Source: Gammaproteobacteria bacterium
Lineage (GTDB): Bacteria; Pseudomonadota; Gammaproteobacteria; Nevskiales; Nevskiaceae
Direction of reading: 5' to 3'
Length of the DNA stretch: 56,835 bases
Assembly (NCBI GenBank): GCA_022599775.1
Contig: JAHZLQ010000029.1
Location: 1 to 56,835 of the forward strand
Below are positions 17,966 through 26,344 of this stretch, piece by piece (the first letter of the stretch is position 1; each line of letters opens with the position of its first letter). The notes under the pieces were generated by a model. That model did not search any database. It was not told the origin of the DNA and worked only from the letters and a program-made list of their open reading frames with translations. The translations under genes and the position numbers were made by a program.

Positions 17966-18471
17966 CTGCGGCCTTCCTGCTCGACACAAGCTTTCTTATC
18001 TCACTTGTTGACGATTCTCGTCCCAACCACTCCGCAGCCCGAACGTACTTTGAACACTCGCTGCGGACAAGAACCCCGCTCTACGTATCAACTCTCGCGC
18101 TAGCAGAATTTGCCCAAAAACAAGCTGTGACTGACCTGCCGCTGCGGACATTCCAGATTGTGCCGTTCAACATACTGCATGCCTCAAAGAGCGGCGAACT
18201 TTGTTCTCAACTCATGGGACGTAGGGACGATGGCGACAGCAGGGTTGCCGTGCGAACGGACCTGCAGCTGATCGCGCAAGCGACGAGTGAAGGTGTCCCT
18301 TACATCCTTTCCGAAGATAAGAACACTTTGTACAAATACGTCGAACGGGCAAGATCGGCGGGCCTCTGCCACTGTAGAACCGTTTTGCTCGCCGATGGCT
18401 TTGACGAAGCATGGTTCAACGACGGCCAAAAAGCGCTAGACCTGTTAGCCCAGCCCAAACCAGAGATTTAG
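17962..18471 (+). CDS. PIN-domain protein (probable toxin/nuclease)
   Basis: 169 residues starting MTAAFLLDTSFLISLVDDSRPNHSA, with the first PIN Asp, a Glu in LALAEFA and the later Asp residues in RTDLQLIAQA and ILSEDKNTL. It is longer than classical VapC. Translation is coupled to the 252-residue protein upstream. Its stop codon lies inside the first unit of a 23-bp tandem repeat, so the 3' end of the gene marks an altered junction. Confidence 0.75.
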   Translation: MTAAFLLDTSFLISLVDDSRPNHSAARTYFEHSLRTRTPLYVSTLALAEFAQKQAVTDLPLRTFQIVPFNILHASKSGELCSQLMGRRDDGDSRVAVRTDLQLIAQATSEGVPYILSEDKNTLYKYVERARSAGLCHCRTVLLADGFDEAWFNDGQKALDLLAQPKPEI

Positions 18472-18509
18472 CAGCCAAATTGCATCAGATTTAGCAGCCA
18501 AATTGCATC
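18464..18509. repeat. 23-bp perfect tandem duplication
   Basis: Two adjacent identical 23-base units beginning AGATTTAGCAGCC and ending TTGCATC (18464-18486 and 18487-18509). The first unit contains the PIN stop codon. It marks the right edge of the low-GC module, where GC-rich mscS sequence resumes. Confidence 0.9.
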
Positions 18510-18522
18510 AGCCGCCTCTATC

Positions 18523-19383
18523 TCAGGCCGCCCTTGACGGCATGTCTTCCGGCGGTTCCGGCACATCGCGAACATGCAGGTCCATCTGCGGAAACGGAAT
18601 CTCGATCCCTTCGGCGTCGAAACGGAGCTTGATCTTCTCGATCATGTCGCAGCGCGTATTCCACCAGTCGCCGCTGTTGGTCCAGCCGCGCACCGCGAAG
18701 TCCACGGAGCTTTCGCCGAGGTTGGTGCAATGCACCGTCTTGGCAGGGTCTTCGAGGAACCGCGGCTCATTCGCGAGCAGATCCAGCAACAGGTTCTTGG
18801 CCTTGAGCAGATCGGAGTTGTAGGAAATGCCGATCGCCAGATCAACGCGGCGGATCGGGCGAATGCTGAAGTTGGTGATGGTGTTGCCCCAGACCGAGGA
18901 ATTCGGCAGCGTCACTTCCTGGCCGTCCGGGGACTTCAGCACGGTCACCACGATCTTGAGGTGTTCGACCACGCCCATGGTGCCGCCGATCTGCACGAAG
19001 TCACCGGCTCGGAACGGCCGGAACATGATCAACAGCACGCCGGAGGCGAACGAGGACAGCTGCCCCTGCAGGGCCAGACCGACCGCCACCGCCATGCCGC
19101 CGAGCACCGCAGCCGCCGAGGTGGTATCGACACCGAGCTTGCCGAGTGCGGCGATCACCACGATCGCCAGCGCAATGCCATACAGCACGTTGCCGACGAA
19201 ATTGACGATCATCGGGTCCGATTCCTTGCGCGAAATCACCTTGCGCACCAGGCGGACGATGAGCTTGGCGACCCAGCGGCCGATCACGAACGTCAACAGG
19301 GCGGCGATGACACGCCAGATCACCGGCAGCACGAAGGTCATCATGGTGTCGACATCGGTGAGCCTTTCTAGCAGAGCATCCAC
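18523..19383 (-). CDS. mscS: Small-conductance mechanosensitive channel (MscS family)
   Basis: 286 residues, close to E. coli MscS length. Three N-terminal helices are followed by the pore helix region AAAVLGGMAVAVGLALQGQLSSFASGVLL and the beta domain FRAGDFVQIGG, then VTLPNSSVWGNTITNFS. It releases solutes under hypo-osmotic shock at the inner membrane. The GTG start at 19383 is supported by GAGGAG upstream. Confidence 0.94.
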   Translation of the reverse strand: MDALLERLTDVDTMMTFVLPVIWRVIAALLTFVIGRWVAKLIVRLVRKVISRKESDPMIVNFVGNVLYGIALAIVVIAALGKLGVDTTSAAAVLGGMAVAVGLALQGQLSSFASGVLLIMFRPFRAGDFVQIGGTMGVVEHLKIVVTVLKSPDGQEVTLPNSSVWGNTITNFSIRPIRRVDLAIGISYNSDLLKAKNLLLDLLANEPRFLEDPAKTVHCTNLGESSVDFAVRGWTNSGDWWNTRCDMIEKIKLRFDAEGIEIPFPQMDLHVRDVPEPPEDMPSRAA

Positions 19384-19462
19384 AACGACTCCTCAAGCTT
19401 TGGGGACAGGCCGGGCAGTGTAGTGGCGTATCCTCGATCCGCAAATCGCATCGAACCCCGAT

Positions 19463-20341
19463 ATGGACAGCAGGCCTTCGCCGAGCACGGACGATTCGAC
19501 TCCACGCGTCACCGCCAATGGGGTGCAATTCGCCTATCTCAGCAGCGGACCCGAGAATGGTCCGCTGGTGCTGTGCCTGCACGGCTTTCCGGATACGGCC
19601 CAGAGCTTCCGCCCGCTGCTGGAGTGCTTGGCCGCAGCCGGCTATCACGCGGTGGCCCCCTACATGCGCGGCTACGCGCCGAGCGGGATGCCGGCAAACG
19701 CGGCCTATGGCGCGCTCGACCTGGGACGCGATGCGCTGGCGCTGATCAAGGCCTTCGGCGCCGAAAGCGCCTGTATCGTCGGCCATGACTGGGGTGCGGT
19801 GGCGGGCTACGCCGCCGCCGGACTGGCGCCACAGACCGTGTCGCGGCTGGTCGTTGCCGCCGTGCCGCACCTGCGCCGGTTCATGCTGCGGCCGACGCCG
19901 CAGCAGCTTCAGCGCTCGCGTTACATGCTGCGTTTTCAATGGCCGGGGGGCCACGCCTGGCTCGGCGACCCGCAACGGCTCGCGGCACTCGTGCAGGAAT
20001 GGTCTCCGGACTGGATCTTCACCGACGGCGATCTGGCACCGGTGCTGGCGACCCTGCGCGATGCGAAGCGGCGCCGCGCCGTACTCGGCTACTACCGTGC
20101 GCTGCCGAAGCTGATGACCGACGTTTCGGCGCAACGCGTGCTGATGGCGCCGGTACCGGTGACTACGCGCGTGATCTACGGTGCCGACGACGGCTGCATC
20201 GGCCGCGAGATGTTTCTCGGCCAGGAGCATCTGTTCATGCTCAATCACGACCAGATCGAGATGCCCGGCGTCGGCCATTTCATGCATTGCGAAGCGCCCC
20301 AGCTGTTCGCCGACCACGTGCTGTCGTTTCTGCAGGACTGA
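19463..20341 (+). CDS. Alpha/beta hydrolase (epoxide hydrolase/dehalogenase-like)
   Basis: 292 residues. The oxyanion motif HGFPDTAQSF (about 42-51), the nucleophile elbow GHDWGAVAGYAAAG (Asp nucleophile, as in epoxide hydrolases and haloalkane dehalogenases) and the C-terminal GVGHFMHCEAP with the catalytic His are visible. The substrate is not determined. It precedes fadE by about 140 bases and may share lipid-related expression. Confidence 0.87.
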   Translation: MDSRPSPSTDDSTPRVTANGVQFAYLSSGPENGPLVLCLHGFPDTAQSFRPLLECLAAAGYHAVAPYMRGYAPSGMPANAAYGALDLGRDALALIKAFGAESACIVGHDWGAVAGYAAAGLAPQTVSRLVVAAVPHLRRFMLRPTPQQLQRSRYMLRFQWPGGHAWLGDPQRLAALVQEWSPDWIFTDGDLAPVLATLRDAKRRRAVLGYYRALPKLMTDVSAQRVLMAPVPVTTRVIYGADDGCIGREMFLGQEHLFMLNHDQIEMPGVGHFMHCEAPQLFADHVLSFLQD

Positions 20342-20479
20342 ACGGCCCGTCCCCGTTCGCCCCCCGATGGAGTGGCACCAGAGTGGCCTGCCACCCGAAG
20401 CTGCAGGCGAAGGGTGGTTGTGCCTTGCCCAAGCCCCCCCTATCCTCGGCTGAATCGTTCGCTTAGAGCGGGGGACGCT

Positions 20480-22978
20480 GTGCTCTGGATCCTGTTTTTC
20501 CTGGTGGTCGGCATCGCTGTCGCCTATCACCGTCTCAATCTCACGCAGACCACGATCGTGGTCGGTGCCTCGCTGCTCGTGTTCGTGCTGCTGGGTGGTC
20601 CGTTCTGGGTGTTCTTGCTGCTGACGGTGCTCGCGGTCCTGATCCTGGTGCCGCTGAACAACACCACGCTACGCCAGGAATGGATCACGCGCCCGGCGCT
20701 GGCGTTCTTCCGGCGCGTGCTGCCGGAGATCTCCCCGACCGAACGCGTCGCGCTCGATGCCGGCACGGTGTGGTGGGAAGGTGAACTGTTCACCGGTCAA
20801 CCGGACCTCGACCGCCTGCGCGGCTATCCGGCACCCACGCTCAGCGCCGACGAACAGGCGTTTCTCGACGGGCCGGTCGAAGACCTGTGCCGCCTGTTCG
20901 ACGAATGGGCGATCACCCATATCGAGCAGGACATCTCGCGACAGGCCTGGGACCTGATCAAGCAACAGCGCTTCTTCGGCATGATCATCCCGAAGCGCTA
21001 CGGCGGCCTGGAATTCTCGGCCTACGCGCATTCCTGCATTCTCGCCAAGATCGCCAGTTCACCCGGCGGCGCCACCGCCAGTTCGATCGTCGCGGTGCCG
21101 AATTCGCTCGGCCCGGCTGAACTGCTGATGCACTACGGCACCGAGGAACAGAAGGACCGCTATCTGCCGAAGCTCGCCACCGGCGAGGAGATCCCCTGTT
21201 TCGGCCTGACCTCGCCCTGGGCCGGCTCCGACGCCGGCGCGATTCCGGATACCGGCGTGGTCTGCATGGGCAACTGGAAGGGCCGCGAAGTGCTGGGCAT
21301 GCGTCTGGACTTCGACAAGCGCTACATCACGCTGGCGCCGGTCGCCACGGTGGTCGGGCTCGCGCTGAAACTGTATGACCCGGAAGGGCTGCTGCCGGAC
21401 CGCGATACCGCCGAAGGCGAGTTTGTCGGCGTGACCTGCGCGTTGATCCCCAGCGACACACCGGGGCTGGACATCGGCCGCCGCCACTTTCCGCTGAACA
21501 ATCCGTTCGTCAACGGCCCCTTGCGCGGCAAGGACATCTTCGTGCCGCTGGACTTCATCATCGGCGGCGCCGCGATGGCCGGGGAAGGCTGGCGCATGCT
21601 GATGGAATGCCTGGCGGTGGGCCGCTCGATCTCGCTGCCGTCAAACACCACCGGCGTCAGCCTGTTCGCGGCCTACGCCACCGGCGCCTATGCCCGTGTG
21701 CGCTACCAGTTCGGTCTGCCGATCGGTCGTTTCGAAGGCGTGGCGCAGGCCATTGCCGGCGCCGCCGGGCGTGCCTACGCCAGCGAGGCCGTGCGCTGCA
21801 TGACTTCCGGCGCCGTCGACCTCGGCGCCAAGCCCTCGGTGCCTTCGGCGATCGCCAAGGCCTACTGCACCGAAATGTCGCAGGAAACCGTGAAGCTGGC
21901 GATGGATGTGCACGCCGGCAAGGGCGTGATGCTGGGGCCATCGAACTGGATCGCGCGCGCCTATCAGGGCACGCCGATCGGCATCACCGTGGAAGGCCAC
22001 AACATCCTTACCCGCAGCATGATGATCTTCGGCCAGGGTGCGATCCGCTGCCACCCGTATGTGCTCAAGGAGATCAGCGCGGTCAATGACGACAACGCCG
22101 CGCGCGGACTCGTCGACTTCGACAACGCCTTTCTCGCGCATATCGGCCACGTGTTGTCGGCGGCGGCGCGCTCGCTGGTGCTGGGCCTGTGCTTCGGCCG
22201 CATCGCCAAAGTGCCGGTCAGCGGCCCCACGCGCATCCACTACCAGCGGATGATGCGCTATGCCGCGAGTTTCGCGCTGCTGTCGGATTCCTCGATGGCG
22301 CTGCTCGGCGGCAGCCTCAAGTTCCGCGAAGCGATTTCGGGGCGTCTCGGCGGCATCCTGTCCCAGCTGTATGTCGTCAGCGCGGCGCTGCGCAAGTTCG
22401 AAGGCGATGGTTCGCCGGTCGAGGACCTGCCGCTGCTGCACTGGGTTTGCGACACCGCCTGGGCCAGCATCGAGGCGGACGCCGACGGCGTGCTGCGGCA
22501 TCTGCCGATGCGGCCCGCCGCCTGGCTGCTGCGCGCGCTGGTGTTTCCGCTGGGCCGCCACGCACGGGCGCCTCACGACGAAATCGAGATGCGCATCGCC
22601 GAACTGATGATGGAACCCGGCAGCGTGCGCCAACGTCTGTTCGCGCGCGTGTTCACGCCGAACGAACTTGACTACCCAGCCGGGCTGCTGCACCACGCGA
22701 TGCAGGCGGTCAACGACTGCGCGGCGCTGGAAAAGCGTGTGCAGAAGAGCCACAAGGACGGCGTGATCAAGGACCCGCATCCGCTGCGCCGCATTCAGGA
22801 AGCGGCCAAGGCCTCGGTGCTGACGCAGGACGAAGCCGACCGTCTCGCACATTGCTATGCGCTGATCGAGCGCGTGTGTCAGGTCGACGATTTCAACAGC
22901 GAGGAAATGATGGCGCGCAAGCCGGCGCGCAAGCGCCGCACGCGCGCCGCCGAAACGCCCGCAGACGACGCCGCATGA
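20480..22978 (+). CDS. fadE: FadE-type acyl-CoA dehydrogenase
   Basis: 832 residues, the long FadE form. Two N-terminal hydrophobic segments (about 1-55) are followed by the acyl-CoA dehydrogenase core (RFFGMIIPKRYGGLEFS, CFGLTSPWAGSDAG, GKGVMLGPSNW) and the C-terminal DUF1974-like domain. It catalyses the first step of beta-oxidation at the membrane. GTG at 20480 with GGGGGAC upstream puts the first membrane helix at the N-terminus as in known FadE; the frame is open further upstream but without sense. The stop overlaps the glpD ATG. Confidence 0.92.
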   Translation: MLWILFFLVVGIAVAYHRLNLTQTTIVVGASLLVFVLLGGPFWVFLLLTVLAVLILVPLNNTTLRQEWITRPALAFFRRVLPEISPTERVALDAGTVWWEGELFTGQPDLDRLRGYPAPTLSADEQAFLDGPVEDLCRLFDEWAITHIEQDISRQAWDLIKQQRFFGMIIPKRYGGLEFSAYAHSCILAKIASSPGGATASSIVAVPNSLGPAELLMHYGTEEQKDRYLPKLATGEEIPCFGLTSPWAGSDAGAIPDTGVVCMGNWKGREVLGMRLDFDKRYITLAPVATVVGLALKLYDPEGLLPDRDTAEGEFVGVTCALIPSDTPGLDIGRRHFPLNNPFVNGPLRGKDIFVPLDFIIGGAAMAGEGWRMLMECLAVGRSISLPSNTTGVSLFAAYATGAYARVRYQFGLPIGRFEGVAQAIAGAAGRAYASEAVRCMTSGAVDLGAKPSVPSAIAKAYCTEMSQETVKLAMDVHAGKGVMLGPSNWIARAYQGTPIGITVEGHNILTRSMMIFGQGAIRCHPYVLKEISAVNDDNAARGLVDFDNAFLAHIGHVLSAAARSLVLGLCFGRIAKVPVSGPTRIHYQRMMRYAASFALLSDSSMALLGGSLKFREAISGRLGGILSQLYVVSAALRKFEGDGSPVEDLPLLHWVCDTAWASIEADADGVLRHLPMRPAAWLLRALVFPLGRHARAPHDEIEMRIAELMMEPGSVRQRLFARVFTPNELDYPAGLLHHAMQAVNDCAALEKRVQKSHKDGVIKDPHPLRRIQEAAKASVLTQDEADRLAHCYALIERVCQVDDFNSEEMMARKPARKRRTRAAETPADDAA

Positions 22979-24510
22979 CGCCGGCGTTCCCGCTGGTTCG
23001 CAAGGTCTCGGGGCTGCGTGAGCGCGAGTTCGATCTGCTCGTGGTCGGCGGTGGCATCTACGGCGCCTGGGCGGCCTATGACGCCGCGCAGCGCGGCCTG
23101 TCGGTGGCGCTGATCGAGCAGAACGACTGGGGCAGCGCCACCTCCCAATCGTCCAGCAAGCTGATTCACGGCGGCCTGCGCTATCTCGAGAACTTCGAGT
23201 TCGGTCTGGTCCGGCACGCCTTGATCGAGCGCCGCGTGCTGGCGCGCATCGCGCCGCATCTGGTGCATCCGATGAACTTCATTCTGCCCTTGTGGAAGGG
23301 TTCTCGGGTATCGGCATTCAAGCTAGGCGCCGGGCTGACCATCTACGACTGGCTCAGCATCGGCTGGCAACCGGTGCAGCGCCACAAGCATTTCAAGCGT
23401 GACCGGCTGATGCGCCGTTACCCGTTTCTGGCCAGCGACGGACTCGAAGCCGGTTTCCGCTATGGCGACTGCCAGGAGGATGACGCGCGTCTGGTGATTC
23501 CGGTGGTCGCCGCGGCGCAGCAGCATGGCGCGGTCTGCGCCAATCGCGTCGCCGCGACGCGCCTGTTCGACGAGGACGGGCGCCGCGGCGCCGAGGTCAC
23601 GGACCGCGAAACCGGTGAACGCTTCGCGATCCGTGCACGCACCCAGATCGCCACCGTCGGGCCGTGGATACGCGAGCTGGCCGGCGCCAACGCGCCGCGC
23701 GTCAAGCTGGTCAAGGGCACGCACCTGGTGATGCCCGGCATCCCCAACTGCCATAGCGCGTTTCTGCTGACGGCGCCGCAGGACGGGCGCGTGTTCTTCG
23801 TGATTCCCTGGTACCACCGCACCCTGGTCGGCACCACCGAGTCCGAGATCGGCCACCCCGACGAAGCGGTTCCCAACGACGAGGAACAGCGCTACCTGCT
23901 GTCCGCCGCGCAGGCCTGGCTGCCGGGCGCGAGCTGGCGGCCGGAGAATGTGATCTCACGGTTCTCGGGTGCGCGCACCCTGCAGGCACAGGAAGCCGGT
24001 ACGCTGTCCAAGGTCTCGCGGGAGTTCGAGATTTCGGAGCCACGACCCGGTCTGTTTGTACCGATCGGCGGCAAATACACGACCTCGCGCCACGACGCCT
24101 CGCGCGTGGTCGATCGGGTGTGTCGCAAGCTCGGCCAAAAGCTCGACTGCAAGACCGACGAGCTGCGCCTGCCGGGCGCACCGGCCGGAGACGATTTCGC
24201 CGGCTGGCAGGCTGACGCCGTCATGCGCCTGCGCCAGGCCGGCGTCGACACTGATGCCGCACGCCAGCTCAGCCTTCGTCACGGGACTGCCATGGAGCGC
24301 GCACTGGATCTGATCGCGGCCGAGCCGGCCCTGGCCGCACGACTGGACGCGGATTCGCCATTCATCGGGGTCGAAGCGGTGATGGCGCGCCTGGACGAGA
24401 TGGCACGCGATTTCGACGATGTGACGCGACGCCGTATTCCGCTGCAGATTCTGGCGCGGTCCGACGGCGCATGGCGCGAGCGTACCGAGGACATACTGGC
24501 GCGCCTCTGA
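22975..24510 (+). CDS. glpD: FAD-dependent glycerol-3-phosphate dehydrogenase
   Basis: 511 residues. The FAD dinucleotide fold VVGGGIYGAWAAYDAAQRG lies near the N-terminus, followed by SQSSSKLIHGGLRYLENFEFGLV, KGTHLVMP and the GGKYTTSRHDA signature. It oxidises glycerol-3-phosphate to dihydroxyacetone phosphate and passes electrons to quinone. ATG at 22975 overlaps the fadE stop (ATGA), coupling glycerol and fatty-acid use, the two parts of lipid breakdown. Confidence 0.94.
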   Translation: MTPAFPLVRKVSGLREREFDLLVVGGGIYGAWAAYDAAQRGLSVALIEQNDWGSATSQSSSKLIHGGLRYLENFEFGLVRHALIERRVLARIAPHLVHPMNFILPLWKGSRVSAFKLGAGLTIYDWLSIGWQPVQRHKHFKRDRLMRRYPFLASDGLEAGFRYGDCQEDDARLVIPVVAAAQQHGAVCANRVAATRLFDEDGRRGAEVTDRETGERFAIRARTQIATVGPWIRELAGANAPRVKLVKGTHLVMPGIPNCHSAFLLTAPQDGRVFFVIPWYHRTLVGTTESEIGHPDEAVPNDEEQRYLLSAAQAWLPGASWRPENVISRFSGARTLQAQEAGTLSKVSREFEISEPRPGLFVPIGGKYTTSRHDASRVVDRVCRKLGQKLDCKTDELRLPGAPAGDDFAGWQADAVMRLRQAGVDTDAARQLSLRHGTAMERALDLIAAEPALAARLDADSPFIGVEAVMARLDEMARDFDDVTRRRIPLQILARSDGAWRERTEDILARL

Positions 24511-24549
24511 TCCGGACGCCATGGTGGCCACGATCGCGGCCGCGCAGCA

Positions 24550-26343
24550 GTGAGTGCCCAGATGGCAATGATCGGGGATCGGGGATTCAGGCCCGCACCA
24601 CACGCCGTGTTCGTCACGGCGACGGTGCTGTTCGTGTTCGCCCTGCTGGCGGCCGCGCTGTGTGCGAGCCGCCTGCCGTGGACAGGCTTGATCCTGGATC
24701 TGGCCGAATCCGAGGGTGCACCGCGCCTGCTCGAACCACCGGCCGGCTCCCCGGCCGAAGGCAGGGTTGAAGCCGGACGACGACTGCTCGGCCTGCGTGA
24801 TGCCGATGGCGTCGCGCTGGACAGCCAGCCACTCGTCGCCGCACTGACAACCACGGCCTGGAGCGCCTCGTACCGCGAATACGATGCGCGCATCGGCACG
24901 CTCGACCGCTTCCACCAACACCTCGCTTCCGGACATGCCGTGGTCATCCTCGACAACGGCGAGGAGATCGGCATCGACGTCGCCAAGCGACGTGGGATCG
25001 GATCGCTGAGCGAACAGTTCTGGACGCGCGCGCTGTGTGCCGCGGTCGCCTACCTTACCGCGATTGGGCTGTGGGCCTTCCGGCCCGGCACGGCGGTGAC
25101 GCGCTATTTCGCGGCATCCGGCGTGACGCTGACGGCCGCCGTACTGCTGTCCGCCATCGCCGCCTCACGCCAACTCGGCTTCCCCGGCGAACTGCTGCGC
25201 CTGCTCGATCAAGCCACGACCCTGTTCAGCCTCGGCTTCGCCGCCTGCGCCATCGGCATCGTCAGCCACTACCCCACGCCGCTGCCGGGCGTGCGCTACA
25301 CCCTGCCGCTGACGGTGGTGCTGCTGGCCTGCGGCGGCGGCGCTCATCTGTTGCGTCTCAGCGAAACACCGGCCGCCAGCTTGTGGCCGATCTTCGGTAT
25401 TGCGCTGGTCTACGGCCTGATCCTGTTTCCGTGGCAGTGGCGCCGCCATGCCGACAATCAACGCGTGCGTCGCGGCCTGGTCTGGTTCTTCCTGGTTTGC
25501 GTGACCGCCTTCGGCTTCTACATCGGCACCTACACCTTGCCGACACTGCTCGGTCTCACGCCGTGGTTGCCGCAGCATTACGCCTCGCTCAGCGTGACCG
25601 CGCTGTATCTGGGCGCCGCGTTCGGCGTCTACCGTTACAGCCTGTTCGACCTCGACCCCTGGGTGTTCAATGCCTGGCTATGGTTCGTGCTGGGGCTGCT
25701 GGTGTTGATGGCGGACGGTGCCCTGGTTTACGCGCTGGACCTGGATTCACCGGCCGGGCTCGCCGCCGCGCTGGCCGCCGCCGCGTGGATCTACTTCCCG
25801 CTACGCCAAGCCCTGATGCTGCGCCTGTCGCGCCGGATTCAAAGGCGCGACTTTCGGCGGCTGGTAGCCGATACGCTCTCGGCCGGCCTCGACGAAGAGT
25901 CCACCGATACCGCCGACCAACGCTGGCTCAACCTGCTGAAACGCAGCTTCGCGCCGCTGCACCTGCACGCGCTGGAGATCGCCCCGGCGGCCGCGACAGT
26001 GACCGCCGGCGGCGCGCGTCTGCAGTTGCCGGCACTTCCCGAAGTACCCGCCTACGAGTTGATCTATGCGGACCGCGGCAATCGCCTGTTCGGGCCGCGC
26101 GACCAGCGGCTTGCCCAATTGCTGGTGGACCTGTTCGAGCAGGCGATGACCATGCGTCTCGCCGCCTCGCGCGGTGCCGCCCGCGAACGCCTGCGGCTGG
26201 CGCGCGATCTTCACGACGACGTGATTCCGCCGATTCTGTCCTTCATCTACCGCAGCGAGGGCAGCGCGGCGGCGACGCGGGCGCGCACGCTGCTGCGCGA
26301 CCTGCGACAAACGATCCAGGCCCTGAGCCTGGAGGATGTCTGA
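24550..26343 (+). CDS. Truncated sensor kinase: H-box present, ATPase domain absent
   Basis: 597 residues. Architecture matches the intact kinase at 8685: one N-terminal helix, about 110 extracytoplasmic residues, a run of about seven helices, then a cytoplasmic part. The dimerisation helix is intact (ERLRLARDLHDDVIPPILSF, phosphoacceptor H555), but the protein stops 42 residues later at LSLEDV, exactly before the ATP-binding domain. No ATPase remnant follows: the next gene begins at once. GTG 24550 is used; ATG at 24562 or 24568 are alternatives. It probably needs a partner ATPase, most simply the product of 26345. Confidence 0.88.
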   Translation: MSAQMAMIGDRGFRPAPHAVFVTATVLFVFALLAAALCASRLPWTGLILDLAESEGAPRLLEPPAGSPAEGRVEAGRRLLGLRDADGVALDSQPLVAALTTTAWSASYREYDARIGTLDRFHQHLASGHAVVILDNGEEIGIDVAKRRGIGSLSEQFWTRALCAAVAYLTAIGLWAFRPGTAVTRYFAASGVTLTAAVLLSAIAASRQLGFPGELLRLLDQATTLFSLGFAACAIGIVSHYPTPLPGVRYTLPLTVVLLACGGGAHLLRLSETPAASLWPIFGIALVYGLILFPWQWRRHADNQRVRRGLVWFFLVCVTAFGFYIGTYTLPTLLGLTPWLPQHYASLSVTALYLGAAFGVYRYSLFDLDPWVFNAWLWFVLGLLVLMADGALVYALDLDSPAGLAAALAAAAWIYFPLRQALMLRLSRRIQRRDFRRLVADTLSAGLDEESTDTADQRWLNLLKRSFAPLHLHALEIAPAAATVTAGGARLQLPALPEVPAYELIYADRGNRLFGPRDQRLAQLLVDLFEQAMTMRLAASRGAARERLRLARDLHDDVIPPILSFIYRSEGSAAATRARTLLRDLRQTIQALSLEDV

Positions 26344-26344
26344 G

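Noticed and set aside
17013-18517. Attachment-site duplication between tRNA-Thr 3' end and the right edge of the PIN module
   Set aside because: Only TCAGCCG (7 bases) is shared, which is too short to claim an att repeat, and no integrase gene is present.
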